From Burkholderiaceae bacterium (GTDB lineage Bacteria > Pseudomonadota > Gammaproteobacteria > Burkholderiales > Burkholderiaceae_C), in contig JAEUOY010000017.1 of assembly GCA_016790515.1 (NCBI GenBank), positions 1-42,926 on the forward strand: a stretch of DNA of 42,926 nucleotides. The letters run 5' to 3'. Below, one piece after another: positions 6,348 to 15,213 of this stretch. Every line of letters begins with the position of its first letter. The first letter of the stretch is position 1. The position numbers were made by a program, and so were the translations under genes. The notes under the pieces are model-generated. The model was not told the DNA's origin. It did not search any database and was given only the letters and a program-made list of their open reading frames with translations.

Positions 6348-8366
6348 TCACTTCAGCTTGAAGAAGCCCACCTCGTCGGCCAGCCGCCGCGCCTGTGCCG
6401 ACAACGAGCCCGCTGCCGCGGCGGTCTGTTCCACCCGCGCGGCATTCTGCTGGGTGGCCTGGTCGAGCTCGTGCACCGCGGCGCCCACCTGGCCGACACC
6501 GGCACTCTGCTGGCGGGTGGCGGTCGAGATCTCGCCCATCATGCCGGCGATGCGCTCGGCATTGCCGACGATGTCGCCGATGGTCGCGCCGGCGTCGGCC
6601 ACCACCCGGTTGCCGACCTCGACCTGTTCCATGCTGGCGCTGATCAGCGACTTGATCTCGCGCGCCGCCACGGCCGAACGGCCCGCCAGCGCGCGCACCT
6701 CGGTGGCCACCACCGCGAAGCCGCGGCCCTGCTCGCCGGCGCGCGCGGCTTCGACCGCCGCGTTCAGCGCCAGGATGTTGGTCTGGAACGCGATGCTGTC
6801 GATGACGCCGATGATCTCGCCGATCCGGCTCGACGACGCTCGGATGCCGTCCATCGTGCTGACGACCTGGCGGATCACCTCGCCGCCGCGCGTGGCCACC
6901 GCGGCGTTCTCGCGCACGATCGCGCCGGCCTCGCCGACGGTGTCGGCGGTATCGCGCACCGTTGCGGCGATCTGCTCCATGCTGGCGGCGGTCTCCTCGA
7001 GGCGGGCGGCCGACCGCACGGTGCGCTGCGACAGGTCGACCGAAGCCGCCGAAATCTCGCCGCTGGCCTTCTGGACCTGGGCCGAGCCTTGCAGCACGGT
7101 GGCCACGACGCGGCGCAGGCTGCCCTGCATCTCGCCCAGCGTCGACATCAGCCGGGCGGCCTCGTCGCGGCCCCAGGGCGTGGGCACCGTCGTCAGGTTG
7201 CCCTGCGTGATCTCCTTCAGGTGGCCGGTCACTTCCTGCAGGCCGCCGATCATGACCTTGTAGTACGCCAGCAGCAGGTAGCCCGCCAGCGCGACGAACA
7301 CGCCGGCGAAGCCGAGTTGCCCGTACAGGCGCAGCTGCAGCCGCTCGATGCGTGCCTGCAGCAACGCGTCCAGGCCGTCCAGCACCTGCAGGTTCAGCGC
7401 CCTTTGCGCCTGAACCGCCTGGTTGCCCAGGGCCAGGAAGGCTGCCGGGTCACCGCTGACCGAAGCGCCGAGCAACTGCCGGCGAACGGCCTCGTTGAAG
7501 GCCTGGGCCACCGCAGCGGTGCCCTTCGTGTCGACCGGGCGGGCCGGCGCGGCTTCGGCGCCGATGCCGATACCCACAGGCAACGCGTTCCCGATGTCCT
7601 GCTCGATGAAGGTCCAGAGCGCGAGCCCGTCGCTCAGCGCGGCGCGGCGCGTGGTCGACAGTTCCTTGCCCTTCAGCCCGTCCCTCAGGACCAGCGTGCC
7701 CATCGCGGCCAGCCGCGCGGTCTGCTCGATCTGCACCGGCCCGCGCAGCACGGCCAGGTTCATCGGCTGGAAGGTCTGCGGTTCGGGGTCCAGCGCCAGC
7801 CGCGAGCGGTTGCCGATGGCGCGGACGAGGTCGAGTGCCTGCTCGATGTAGGCGGTGTGCATCGCGAAGGTTGCGTCGGCGTCGGACCCGACCGGCGCCT
7901 GCAGCAGCGCCTCGTGGGCCTTCCGCAGGGCCTCGAGACGCCGGTCGCCGTCGATCGCAGCGTCGGCTTCGGCGTGCAGCGCCTGGACCCCGGCGAACGC
8001 CGCCTTCACCGGGACCTGCAGCGCGGCCAGGTCGGCATCGCCGTCGGCGGCCGCGCGGCGGCGGTCCTGCGCCGCCGCCGCCAGCTCGAGCACCGGCCGC
8101 AGCATGCGCAGGCCTTGCCGCTCGGCCAGCGTGAAGTCGACCTGCTCGCGGGCGGACAGCGCAAGGCAGGCCAAGGCCATTGCCAGCGGCGCCAGGAAGG
8201 CTGCCGACACCCAGACCGCCTTGGCCCGGAAGCCGATCATCCGGAACAGCCGCACCCCCGGCGACAGCCAGCCGTGATAGCGGAAGAAGTCACTGAATCC
8301 GGTGCGGCGAATCCGGACCGGACCGCGCTCGAGCGGGGCTCGGGTCGGTGAGGGAAGGGTGGACAT
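6348..8366 (-). CDS. Methyl-accepting chemotaxis protein
   Basis: A 672-residue chemoreceptor. TM1 is at about 48-71 after an unusually long 45-residue cytoplasmic N-terminus. A mostly helical periplasmic domain of about 275 residues follows, which I cannot assign to a named sensor family. TM2 is at 350-372, then a HAMP-like segment and the signalling domain. The hairpin tip carries NAAVEAARAGEQGRGFAVVATEVRALA split by the conserved turn, and methylation-type motifs such as RLEETAASMEQI are present. The protein ends in EVGFFKLK and lacks a CheR-binding pentapeptide. No che genes are adjacent, so the receptor probably works with a distant array. The ligand is unknown. Confidence 0.93.
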   Translation of the reverse strand: MSTLPSPTRAPLERGPVRIRRTGFSDFFRYHGWLSPGVRLFRMIGFRAKAVWVSAAFLAPLAMALACLALSAREQVDFTLAERQGLRMLRPVLELAAAAQDRRRAAADGDADLAALQVPVKAAFAGVQALHAEADAAIDGDRRLEALRKAHEALLQAPVGSDADATFAMHTAYIEQALDLVRAIGNRSRLALDPEPQTFQPMNLAVLRGPVQIEQTARLAAMGTLVLRDGLKGKELSTTRRAALSDGLALWTFIEQDIGNALPVGIGIGAEAAPARPVDTKGTAAVAQAFNEAVRRQLLGASVSGDPAAFLALGNQAVQAQRALNLQVLDGLDALLQARIERLQLRLYGQLGFAGVFVALAGYLLLAYYKVMIGGLQEVTGHLKEITQGNLTTVPTPWGRDEAARLMSTLGEMQGSLRRVVATVLQGSAQVQKASGEISAASVDLSQRTVRSAARLEETAASMEQIAATVRDTADTVGEAGAIVRENAAVATRGGEVIRQVVSTMDGIRASSSRIGEIIGVIDSIAFQTNILALNAAVEAARAGEQGRGFAVVATEVRALAGRSAVAAREIKSLISASMEQVEVGNRVVADAGATIGDIVGNAERIAGMMGEISTATRQQSAGVGQVGAAVHELDQATQQNAARVEQTAAAAGSLSAQARRLADEVGFFKLK

Positions 8367-8538
8367 GCGGATGATCGTGCTTCAACAAGGGCCGAACACG
8401 GCAAGCTGGGCGCCCGGCCACCGGTCGCGGCGCCCCGAAGGACCTCCGCGGGTATCCGGCCGGCTCGAGCGAACGGGCGAAGACCCGTGAGCCCGCTATG
8501 TCGGCAGGACCCGCCCGGAACTGAAGCGGCGCTGCGGG

Positions 8539-9804
8539 TCAGCCCGCCTCGAGGATGGTCACCGCGCAGGCCGCCTCGTCGAAGCCGACCACGCCGCCGC
8601 CGTTCTCGGCCAGGCCGATCCGCGCCCCGGGCCGCTGCCGCTCGCCGGCCTCGCCGCGCAGCTGCAGCGCCAGTTCGTGGATCATCGACAGGCCGGTCGC
8701 GCCGACCGGGTGGCCCTTGCTGACCAGCCCGCCCGACAGGTTGATCGGCCGCTCGCCGCCGAGCGCGGTGGCGCCCGACGCGACATAGGCACCGCCCTGG
8801 CCGACCGGGCAGAAGCCCAGCATCTCGGCCTGGTAGATCTCGCAGAAGCTGGTCGCATCGTGGACCTCGGCGACGTCGACGTCCGACGGGCCCAGCCCGG
8901 CCATCGCGTAGGCGCGCTGCACGGCGACACGGCTGAGACCGGGTTCGTCGAGCCGACGGTACTTGCCGCCGCTCATCGCGGCACCCCGGATGCGGATCGC
9001 CCGTTCGCGCACGGCGGCCGGCAGCGTCTGCAGGACGGCGGCCGAGCAGACCAGCGCCGCGGCCGCGCCATCGCCGATCGGCGCGCACATCGCGCGCGTC
9101 AGCGGCCAGCTGACCAGGCGGTCGGCCAGCACCTGCTCGGGCGTGACCTCGAAGCGGTACTGCGCCAGCGGGTTCCTCGCGCCCATCGCGTGGTTCTTGC
9201 TGGCCCCGGCGGCGATCTGCGCCGGCGTCGTGCCGTGCTGCCTGATGTGCCAGGCGGCCTGCATCGCGTAGGTGTCCATGAACAGCGTGCCGCCACCGTC
9301 CTTCGGGTCGAAGGGCTTGCCGGCCGCTTCGCCAGCGGCGGCGTAGTAGGCCATCCAGTCGGCCGGGTCGAGCTGGTCGATGCCGCCGTCGAAGATCTCC
9401 TGGGTGCGGGCCGCGGCGTTGGGCAGGTCGTCGGGCACGAAGGTCTTCTCGACGCCGATCGCCAGCGACAGCTCGGCCGCGCCCGACAGCACGTCCTTCC
9501 AGGCGCCATGCAGCGCCATGCTGGCCGTCGCGCAGCCGCCCTCGACGTTGGTCATCGCGACCCGCTCGGGAAACAGCCGCTCGCGCACCAGCGGCGTGAA
9601 GCAGACCTGGCCGCGGATGTTGCGCTGGCCCCAGCTGCCCATGCCGCAGTTGCCGAACCAGGCGTGGGCGATGCGGTCGCCGTCGGCCAGTCCGGCGTCC
9701 TGCAGCACCGCCAGGTAGGCCTGGCGCGTCAGGTCCTTGAAGCCGGCGCCGGGCTGCTTGCCGAAGCGGGTGCAGCTGGTGCCGATGATGAATGCGTCCT
9801 GCAT
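8539..9804 (-). CDS. Thiolase family protein (SCP2-type), P450-linked
   Basis: A 421-residue thiolase-fold enzyme expected to cleave or form 3-oxoacyl-CoA. The nucleophile is Cys91 in VEGGCATASMAL. His315 in EVHDATSF and His364 in SKGHPVGATG are the other active-site histidines. The C-terminal CxGxG cysteine of degradative thiolases is absent (NGGGVVGF instead), which together with the HD motif places it in the SCP2/lipid-transfer thiolase branch. The true start is the ATG at 9804, four bases after the P450 stop on the same strand. The longer open frame upstream overlaps the P450 in another frame and is not real. The P450 and thiolase form a two-gene operon divergent from an acyl-CoA ligase, pointing to oxidation of a hydrophobic acid or side chain. 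Confidence 0.87.
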   Translation of the reverse strand: MQDAFIIGTSCTRFGKQPGAGFKDLTRQAYLAVLQDAGLADGDRIAHAWFGNCGMGSWGQRNIRGQVCFTPLVRERLFPERVAMTNVEGGCATASMALHGAWKDVLSGAAELSLAIGVEKTFVPDDLPNAAARTQEIFDGGIDQLDPADWMAYYAAAGEAAGKPFDPKDGGGTLFMDTYAMQAAWHIRQHGTTPAQIAAGASKNHAMGARNPLAQYRFEVTPEQVLADRLVSWPLTRAMCAPIGDGAAAALVCSAAVLQTLPAAVRERAIRIRGAAMSGGKYRRLDEPGLSRVAVQRAYAMAGLGPSDVDVAEVHDATSFCEIYQAEMLGFCPVGQGGAYVASGATALGGERPINLSGGLVSKGHPVGATGLSMIHELALQLRGEAGERQRPGARIGLAENGGGVVGFDEAACAVTILEAG

Positions 9805-9808
9805 CGTC

Positions 9809-11038
9809 CTATCCCAGCCGAACCGGCAACCGCGACACGCCGCGCATCGCCAGCGCGTCGATCCACTCGGGCTCGCCTTCGGGCCGCGGCAAGCGCTCGA
9901 TGCGGCTAAAGCGCTGCACCAGGCGGGCGGTGCACAGCCGGGCCTCGAGCCGCGCCAGCGGCGCACCCATGCAGAAGTGCAGGCCGAAGCCGAAAGTCAG
10001 GTGGCGGTTCGGCGTGCGCGCGATGTCCAGGCCTTGCGGGTCGGCGAAGGCGCGCGGGTCCCGGTTGGCGGCGTTGGCGAAGCCGAACACCCGGTCGCCG
10101 GCCTGCAGCCGCCTGCCGTCGATCGCATGCTCGGTCTTGACGACGCGGGCGATCGCGTTGCTCGGGCCGTCGTAGCGCAGGAACTCCTCGACCGCGCTGT
10201 CGATCAGCGCCGGGTCGTCGCGCAGCCGCTGCAGCTGGCCGGGGTGGTCGAGCAGCGCGTTCAGCGCATTGCCCAGCAGGTGGGTGGTGGTCTCGTGGCC
10301 GGCGAACAGCACCAGCATGCAGGTGGCGACCAGCTCGTCCTCGCTGAGGCGGCCTTCTTCGTCGCGCGCGGCGATCATCCGGCTGACGAAATCGTCGCCA
10401 GGTGCGGCGCGGCGCTCGGCGATCACCTCGCGGAAGAAGCCGGCCAGCCGCTCCGCGCCGCTGCGGGCGCGGGCGTAGCGGTCGGCGTCGGCCCTGGCGC
10501 CGCCGACGAAGGCGCGCAGCTCGTCCGACGCGGCCTTCAGCCCGGGGTAGGCGGCGTAGGGGATCTTCAGCATGTCCAGGATCACGTAGGCCGGCAGCGG
10601 CATCGCGACCTGCTGCGCCCAGTCGACCGGCCGGTCGGTCGGCAGCCTGTCGAGCAGGTGGTCGACGACCTTCGCCACCGGGCCGGCCAGCCCCTCGAGC
10701 GCCTTCAGGTTGAACACCGTGCCGACCAGCCGGCGCAGCCGGGTGTGCTCGGGCGGGTCGCGGAACACCATCCACAGCGACAGGTAGCGCATCACCTCGG
10801 CCAGCGTGTCGCGGCGCTCGCCGGTCAGCTGGGCGTAGAACGGCCGCAGCCGGTCGGGCGACATCGTGTCCGACAGCATCATCTGCCGCACGTCCTCGTA
10901 GCGCGTCAGCACCCAGGCGCGCAGCGCCGGGCTCCAGTGCACCGGGTCCTCGTCCTGCAGCCGGGCAAACAGCGGAAACGGATTGCGCCGCAGCGCGGGA
11001 TCGGCCGGGTCGTAGATCGGGGGCGCCAGCGTCGTCAT
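9809..11038 (-). CDS. Cytochrome P450
   Basis: A soluble bacterial class I P450 of 409 residues, a haem monooxygenase probably needing a separate ferredoxin and reductase, neither of which is nearby. The I-helix oxygen-binding motif is AGHETTT (246-252), the K-helix ExxR is E285-R288 in EEFLR, and the haem loop is FGFGLHFCMG (349-358) with Cys356 as ligand. FRDPPEHTRLRRLV (92-105) is the conserved C-helix region. The start ATG at 11038 opens MTTLAPPIYDPADP; the frame continues upstream without a protein-like sequence. It is the first gene of an operon with the thiolase and is divergent from the acyl-CoA synthetase. The CYP family and substrate are not determined. Confidence 0.94.
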   Translation of the reverse strand: MTTLAPPIYDPADPALRRNPFPLFARLQDEDPVHWSPALRAWVLTRYEDVRQMMLSDTMSPDRLRPFYAQLTGERRDTLAEVMRYLSLWMVFRDPPEHTRLRRLVGTVFNLKALEGLAGPVAKVVDHLLDRLPTDRPVDWAQQVAMPLPAYVILDMLKIPYAAYPGLKAASDELRAFVGGARADADRYARARSGAERLAGFFREVIAERRAAPGDDFVSRMIAARDEEGRLSEDELVATCMLVLFAGHETTTHLLGNALNALLDHPGQLQRLRDDPALIDSAVEEFLRYDGPSNAIARVVKTEHAIDGRRLQAGDRVFGFANAANRDPRAFADPQGLDIARTPNRHLTFGFGLHFCMGAPLARLEARLCTARLVQRFSRIERLPRPEGEPEWIDALAMRGVSRLPVRLG

Positions 11039-11171
11039 GGCGGGCAAGCTACAGCAGTCTGCGGCCGGCCGCTGGCCCGTGCGCGACAGCAGCGCCCGGT
11101 TCCGGCCCCGCGACCGATCCCGATTTTTCCGGATGGCCATCGCGCCGGCGGCTGATAGCCTCTGCGGCTCG

Positions 11172-12758
11172 ATGACCGACCCGACGCCCGCCGCCCTGCT
11201 CGACGACACCAGCGCGCTGATCCCCGAGGTGTTCGAGGTGCACGGCCGCAGCCAGCCCGACAAGGACGCGGTGATCTGCGGCCCGGTGCGCCGCAACTGG
11301 GGCGACTTCAACGCCAACATCAACCGCGTGGCCAACGCGCTGGGTGCGCGCGGCGTCGGCCCGGGCCGGCAGGTGGCGGTGCTGATGGGCAATTCGGTCG
11401 AGATGCTCGAGGTGGTGTTCGGCGTCGTCAAGTCCGGCGCCTGCGTGGTGCCGCTGTCGGGGCTGCTGACCGGTGAGCAGTTGGCCATGCTGATCGACGA
11501 CAGCGATGCGGTGATGCTGTTCGCCAGCGCCGACTTCATCGACCGCCTCGGCGCCAAGCTGGCGCGCTGCCCCAAGCTGTGGGCCGACGGCTGCATCTCG
11601 GTGTTCCACGAGGCTCCGGGCTGGCTGCCGTTCGAGCGCTTCGCCGCCGGCGCCGGCACCGGCGCGCCCGGTGCCCGCTGCGATGCCGGCCTGCCGTTCA
11701 ACATCATCTACAGCTCGGGCACCACCGGGCTGCCCAAGGGCATCGTGCAGACGCACCGGGCCCGCACCCACTGGGCCTTCAGCAATGCGATCGAGCTCGG
11801 CATCGGCGAGCCGAGCCGGGCGCTGACGACCACCGCGCTGTACTCCAACGGCACCTGGCTGGTGATGCTGCCGGCGCTGTTCAGCGGCGGCACCTGCGTC
11901 GTGATGCCGGCCTTCGACCCGGCCGAGTTCCTGGCCACGGTGCAGCGCGAGCGCATCAGCCACACGTTCATGGTGCCGGTGCAGTTCGCGATGGTGCTGG
12001 CGCGGCCCGAGTTCGACGCCACCGACCTGTCGTCGCTGCAGAGCCTGCTGTGCGCCGGCTCGCCGCTGCGGCGCGAGGTCAAGCGCGAGGTCATCGCGCG
12101 CTTCGGCAACAAGCTGACCGAGCTGTACGGCTTCTCCGAGGGCTTCGGCGCGATGCTCAAGCCGCAGCAGCATGCGCAGCGCTTCGACAGCGTCGGCCGG
12201 CCGGTGCTGGGCTTCGAGGTGCGCATCGTCGACGACGAAGGCCGCGAGCTGCCGCCCGGCGCGGTCGGCGAGATCGCCGGCTACGGCGCCGGGATGATGG
12301 CCGGCTACCACCGCCGGCCCGAGCAGACCGCGGCGCTGGTCTGGCGCGACGAGCGCGGCCGCAGCTTCATCCGCTCGGGCGACGTCGGCAAGGTCGACGA
12401 GCAGGGCTTCATCACGCTGGTCGACCGCAAGAAGGACATGATCATCTCGGGCGGCTTCAACGTCTTCCCGGCCGACATCGAGGCCGTCGTCGGCCAGCAT
12501 CCCGAGGTGCTGGACGTCACGGTGATCGGTATCCCGCACGACAAATGGGGCGAGTCGCCGCTGGCGCTGGTGATCCGCCGGCCCGGCGCCGACAGCGCCG
12601 CCGAGACCCTGATGGACTGGGCCAACGGGCGGCTGGCCCGCCACCAGCGGCTGGCCGGGCTGGAGTTCCGCGATGATTTCCCGCGCAATGCGCTCGGCAA
12701 GGTGCTCAAGCGCCTGCTGCGCGAACCCTACTGGGCGGCCACCGGCCGCGTGATCTGA
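11172..12758 (+). CDS. Acyl-CoA synthetase (AMP-forming)
   Basis: A 528-residue adenylate-forming ligase of the ANL superfamily that activates a carboxylic acid to its CoA thioester. The P-loop motif YSSGTTGLPKG is at 180-190, the A5-type motif is LYGFSEGFG, and GDVGKVDEQGFITLVDRKKDMIISGG marks the hinge region, split by the usual Asp. The catalytic Lys is K510 in NALGKVLKR. I chose the ATG at 11172 as the one nearest the conserved sequence. It is divergent from P450-thiolase with 133 bases between, and is followed after 28 bases by an AraC regulator that may control both directions. The acid substrate is unknown; a long-chain, aromatic or steroid acid would fit the context. Confidence 0.92.
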   Translation: MTDPTPAALLDDTSALIPEVFEVHGRSQPDKDAVICGPVRRNWGDFNANINRVANALGARGVGPGRQVAVLMGNSVEMLEVVFGVVKSGACVVPLSGLLTGEQLAMLIDDSDAVMLFASADFIDRLGAKLARCPKLWADGCISVFHEAPGWLPFERFAAGAGTGAPGARCDAGLPFNIIYSSGTTGLPKGIVQTHRARTHWAFSNAIELGIGEPSRALTTTALYSNGTWLVMLPALFSGGTCVVMPAFDPAEFLATVQRERISHTFMVPVQFAMVLARPEFDATDLSSLQSLLCAGSPLRREVKREVIARFGNKLTELYGFSEGFGAMLKPQQHAQRFDSVGRPVLGFEVRIVDDEGRELPPGAVGEIAGYGAGMMAGYHRRPEQTAALVWRDERGRSFIRSGDVGKVDEQGFITLVDRKKDMIISGGFNVFPADIEAVVGQHPEVLDVTVIGIPHDKWGESPLALVIRRPGADSAAETLMDWANGRLARHQRLAGLEFRDDFPRNALGKVLKRLLREPYWAATGRVI

Positions 12759-12786
12759 CACCGTCTTCCCAGGAGACCGAGCCCGC

Positions 12787-13704
12787 ATGGACCTCATCCA
12801 GGACACCAAGCCGCTGCCGCCGTCCTCCGGCGACGACATCGTGCTGCCGCTGGCCGACCGCCGCAACCGCGTGATGTGGCTCAACAACGACCGGGTGTTC
12901 TACGCCGGGCTGCTCGGCCCGGTGAGCGTGCGCACGATGGGCGGCTGGCTGGTCTATGTCTCGCTGGGCGCGCCGCTGCGCATCGCGCTGGGCGACGCCG
13001 CCAGCGGCACGCTGGCCGGCGATGCCCCGTGGCAGACCACCGAACTCGCGGTCGTGCCGCCGTACACGCCGCACCGCCTGGCCTGCGACGAGCGGCTGAT
13101 CTGCAGCATCACGGTCGAGCCCGAGACGGTCGACGAGGCCGCGCTGCCGGCCTGGTTGCGCGCCCATGCCGGCGCGGTGCCGCAGACCCATCCGGAATAC
13201 GCGCGCATGCTGCAGCGCGTGCGCACCGCCCATGCCTGGCTGCGCAGCCGCGGCCGCGAGATCGACCTGCAGACCACCGGCTTCGACGAGTGCTTCTTCG
13301 GCCAGACGCTGGCGCCGCGCCGGCTCGATGCGCGCATCGCCCGCGTGCTCGAGGACATGCGCAACGACCCCTCGCGCAACACCACCGCCCAGCAGTGCGC
13401 CGAGGCGGTGGGGCTGTCGTTCTCGCGCTTCCTGCACCTGTTCAAGGCCGAGGTGGGCACGCCGTTTCGCAGCCTGCGCACCTGGAAGCGCGCCCGCAGC
13501 CTGCTGCACCACGTGACCCGCGAGACCAACCTGGTGCACGTGGCGCTGGACACCGGCTACCCCGATTCGACCCACTTCAGCCACTCGATCCGCCAGGTCT
13601 ACGGCCTGAAGCCGCGCGACCTGTTCGCCGGCAGCCGCAAGCTGACGGTGCTGGGCGACAGCCCGGCCGCGCGCGCCGCGGCGCGCGCCGAGCACTGGCG
13701 CTGA
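12787..13704 (+). CDS. AraC family transcriptional regulator
   Basis: A 305-residue regulator with an N-terminal cupin-like sensing region (about 30-130, including TTELAVVPPYTPHRLACDE split by its conserved Pro-His) and a C-terminal AraC double helix-turn-helix (about 190-290). AEAVGLSFSRFLHLFKAEVGTPF is the first HTH and DTGYPDSTHFSHSIRQVYGLKP the second, the latter a strong AraC signature. AGGAG stands 11 bases before the ATG. It follows the acyl-CoA ligase gene by 28 bases and is probably cotranscribed. The most likely targets are the ligase promoter and the divergent P450-thiolase operon. Confidence 0.9.
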   Translation: MDLIQDTKPLPPSSGDDIVLPLADRRNRVMWLNNDRVFYAGLLGPVSVRTMGGWLVYVSLGAPLRIALGDAASGTLAGDAPWQTTELAVVPPYTPHRLACDERLICSITVEPETVDEAALPAWLRAHAGAVPQTHPEYARMLQRVRTAHAWLRSRGREIDLQTTGFDECFFGQTLAPRRLDARIARVLEDMRNDPSRNTTAQQCAEAVGLSFSRFLHLFKAEVGTPFRSLRTWKRARSLLHHVTRETNLVHVALDTGYPDSTHFSHSIRQVYGLKPRDLFAGSRKLTVLGDSPAARAAARAEHWR

Positions 13705-13746
13705 GCCCGGGGCTGGCTGCGCCTCGCCCTGCCGAGGCCGCGTTTC

Positions 13747-13812
13747 TTGACCTGCCGCAGCGCATGCCGCGATGCGCCGGCGGCCAGCGGCTCGCGCTTT
13801 GATCTGACGCAG
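13747..13812 (+). promoter_or_regulatory. Paired 14-base motif TTGAYCTGMCGCAG
   Basis: Two nearly identical 14-mers, at 13747-13760 and 13799-13812, lie in direct orientation with starts 52 bases apart (about five helical turns). They sit 96 bases or more upstream of the hydrolase gene. The left half TTGAC/TTGAT is like an FNR half-site but the right half is not. The role is unknown. Confidence 0.4.
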
Positions 13813-13907
13813 AGCGCCGGCGCCGGCGCTGGTCCTCAATAGCGGCTCGCCGGTCCCGCGGTGTCACCTTCGCGACGCGGCGCATTCGCCGGCGGAGAAA
13901 CGCATCG

Positions 13908-15155
13908 ATGCCACACCATCACCCACCCCATGGCCACGGCCGCAGGGCCCGGGCCGGCCTGGTGGCCGACACCCGCGGCGGGCTGAAGCTGGTGGTCGAC
14001 GGGACCAGGCATGTCACCGGACTGGTCGAGGCGCTGCACGGCCAGATCCAGCGGCTGGCGCCGCCGCTGCGCCGCGTCGACATCGCCGCTGCGCCGTCGC
14101 GCCCCGACGACAGCGACGGCCTGCCGCCCGCCCGCGGCCTGACCGGCCTGGTCTACCGCAGCATCCAGGGCAGCATGCGGCGGGTCGGCGACGGGCTCGA
14201 TGGCCTGCTGGCGCCGTTCGACGGCGCGCTGGCCTCGGGCGAGGCGTCGCCGCGCCGCGATCCGCTGGTCGCTGCGCTGAACGGCGTGCTCGGCGACCAC
14301 CTGGTGCGCAGCGACAACCCGCTGGCGATCCCGATGCAGCTGCGCCAGCACGGCCAGCCGCTCGACGCGGGAGCGCTGGGCCCCGATGCGCCGCGCCGAG
14401 TGCTGCTGCTGGTGCACGGCCTGTGCATGAGCGACATCGGCTGGCGCCGCAACGGCCACGACCACGGCGAACTGCTGGCCCGCGCGCTCGGCGCAGCGCC
14501 GGTCTATGTCTTCTACAACAGCGGCCGGCACATCTCCGACAACGGCCGCGCGCTGGCCGACGCGCTCGAACAGCTGCTGGCCGACTGGCCGGTGCCGCTG
14601 GACGAGATCATCATCGTCGGCCACAGCATGGGCGGCCTGGTCGCCCGCAGCGCGCTGGCACAGGCGCAGGGCCAGCGCTGGCCGCAGAAGGTGCGCAAGC
14701 TGGTCTTCCTGGGCACGCCGCACCATGGCGCGCCGCTGGAGCGCGCCGGCAACTGGCTGCACCGGGTGATGGACATGAGCCCCTACGCGGCACCGTTCAC
14801 CCGGCTGTCGCGGCTGCGCAGCGAAGGCATCACCGACCTGCGCCACGGCAACCTGCTGGCGGCCGACTGGCAGGGCGAGGGCCGCTTCCAGCACGCCGAC
14901 CGGCGCAAGCCGGTGCCGCTGCCGGCGCACCTGCAGGCCTTTGCGGTCGCCAGCACCGCGGGCGCGCCGGGCATTGCCGGCTCGCTGCTCGGCGACGGGC
15001 TGGTGCCGGTGGACAGCGCGCTGGGCCGCCACAAGCGCCGCGCGCTCGACCTCGGGCTGCCGGCCTCGCAGCAGTGGGTGGGCCACGGCATCAGCCACCT
15101 CGACCTGCTGTGCGACCCGGCGGTGTACCGCAAGCTGCTGGCCTGGCTCGGCTGA
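13908..15155 (+). CDS. Alpha/beta hydrolase, lipase/PGAP1-like
   Basis: A 415-residue serine hydrolase. The nucleophile elbow is GHSMGG (238-243, Ser240) and the oxyanion strand reads LLLVHGLCMSDIGW (167-180). LVFLGTPHHGAPLE (265-278) is typical of triacylglycerol lipases and PGAP1-like esterases. The catalytic His is probably in the C-terminal GHGISHLDLL. The first 160 residues are a family-specific extension opening with a His-rich start (HHHPPHGHGR) and no signal peptide, so a cytoplasmic or membrane-peripheral location is likely. It may act on lipids, esters or polyhydroxyalkanoate; nothing in the sequence decides this. The 203-base upstream region contains the paired motif at 13747-13812. 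Confidence 0.82.
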   Translation: MPHHHPPHGHGRRARAGLVADTRGGLKLVVDGTRHVTGLVEALHGQIQRLAPPLRRVDIAAAPSRPDDSDGLPPARGLTGLVYRSIQGSMRRVGDGLDGLLAPFDGALASGEASPRRDPLVAALNGVLGDHLVRSDNPLAIPMQLRQHGQPLDAGALGPDAPRRVLLLVHGLCMSDIGWRRNGHDHGELLARALGAAPVYVFYNSGRHISDNGRALADALEQLLADWPVPLDEIIIVGHSMGGLVARSALAQAQGQRWPQKVRKLVFLGTPHHGAPLERAGNWLHRVMDMSPYAAPFTRLSRLRSEGITDLRHGNLLAADWQGEGRFQHADRRKPVPLPAHLQAFAVASTAGAPGIAGSLLGDGLVPVDSALGRHKRRALDLGLPASQQWVGHGISHLDLLCDPAVYRKLLAWLG

Positions 15156-15213
15156 ACGGCCTTGCGCACCCGGGCGACAGCGCCGGCGCGGCACATCCCG
15201 GCACAATGGCCGG

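Noticed and set aside
6177-8351. Plus-strand open frame of 724 codons opposite the chemoreceptor gene
   Set aside because: Shadow frame: the minus strand encodes a complete chemoreceptor with all motifs, and this frame has none.
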